From Planctomycetota bacterium (GTDB lineage Bacteria; Planctomycetota; UBA1135; UBA2386), in NCBI GenBank assembly GCA_003235605.1, contig QJVU01000111.1, positions 1 to 5,669 on the forward strand: 5,669 bases of DNA, read 5' to 3'. The notes under the pieces were generated by a model, which did no database searches, was not told the origin of the DNA, and was given only the letters and a program-made list of their open reading frames with translations. The position numbers were made by a program, and so were the translations under genes. Shown here one piece after another: positions 5,602 to 5,669 of this stretch. Each line of letters begins with the position of its first letter. The first letter of the stretch is position 1.

Positions 5602-5669
5602 CTACGACGGGTCCATGGACCTCCAAAACCACACACCGAGCGCGACCGCCAGGAGCGGAGCGCCGAGGA
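5602..5669 (-). CDS. C-terminal end of a membrane protein, partial at the right edge
   Basis: The reverse strand enters at the right edge and reads 21 codons to a TAG at 5604-5602. They contain a hydrophobic segment LLAVALGVWFW followed by RSMDPS, typical of a transmembrane helix leaving the membrane. The frame is identical to that of the hydrophobic stretch immediately downstream (5601-5518). Together they would make a two-helix hairpin with a loop of about ten residues if the TAG were a sense codon. Alternatively this is simply the natural end of an upstream gene. Too short for a family call. Confidence 0.4.
   Translation of the reverse strand, partial: LGAPLLAVALGVWFWRSMDPS

Overview
The window looks like chromosomal DNA from a high-GC, Gram-negative-type bacterium, most likely an uncultured member of the Planctomycetota. 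That inference rests on protein style: two exported proteins with Sec-type signal peptides ending in Ala-Gln, loosely conserved beta-rich bodies and C-terminal modules of a kind I recall from planctomycete genomes, plus a fragment resembling the CehA/McbA metallohydrolases common in that phylum. No rRNA or other phylogenetic marker is present, so the assignment is an inference.

Layout, left to right. (1) 1-470, minus: the C-terminal part of a CehA/McbA-like protein running off the left edge. Its upstream (catalytic) half is missing and the 5' end looks frameshifted, so it is probably a pseudogene. (2) 471-972: about 500 bases without a convincing gene, holding two inverted repeats and a plausible sigma70-type promoter with a good ribosome binding site for the next gene. 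(3) 973-2094, plus: a 373-residue secreted protein of unknown function. (4) 2095-2357: short spacer with a pyrimidine tract. (5) 2358-3299, plus: an NmrA/HSCARG-family NAD(P)-binding protein, the most securely identified gene here. (6) 3300-3432: convergent spacer with GC-rich hairpins. (7) 3433-4734, minus: a 433-residue secreted, cysteine-rich protein with about five beta-propeller-like blades and a C-terminal module. (8) 4735-5307: mostly gene-free, but with what looks like a decayed C-terminal scrap of an IS91-family transposase and two compact palindromes. (9) 5308-5669, minus: two hydrophobic, same-frame coding stretches separated by a single amber codon, either the end of one membrane-protein gene and the start of another, or one gene broken by a nonsense change.

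The genes do not form an obvious operon or pathway. The three intact genes are separated by spacers of more than 100 bases and change orientation, and both edges carry broken material, which fits a slowly eroding accessory region. I see no CRISPR array, tRNA, rRNA, defence system or biosynthetic cluster. The items most worth a second look are the amber-interrupted membrane gene, the transposase scrap, the frameshifted metallohydrolase fragment and the cysteine-rich propeller protein.
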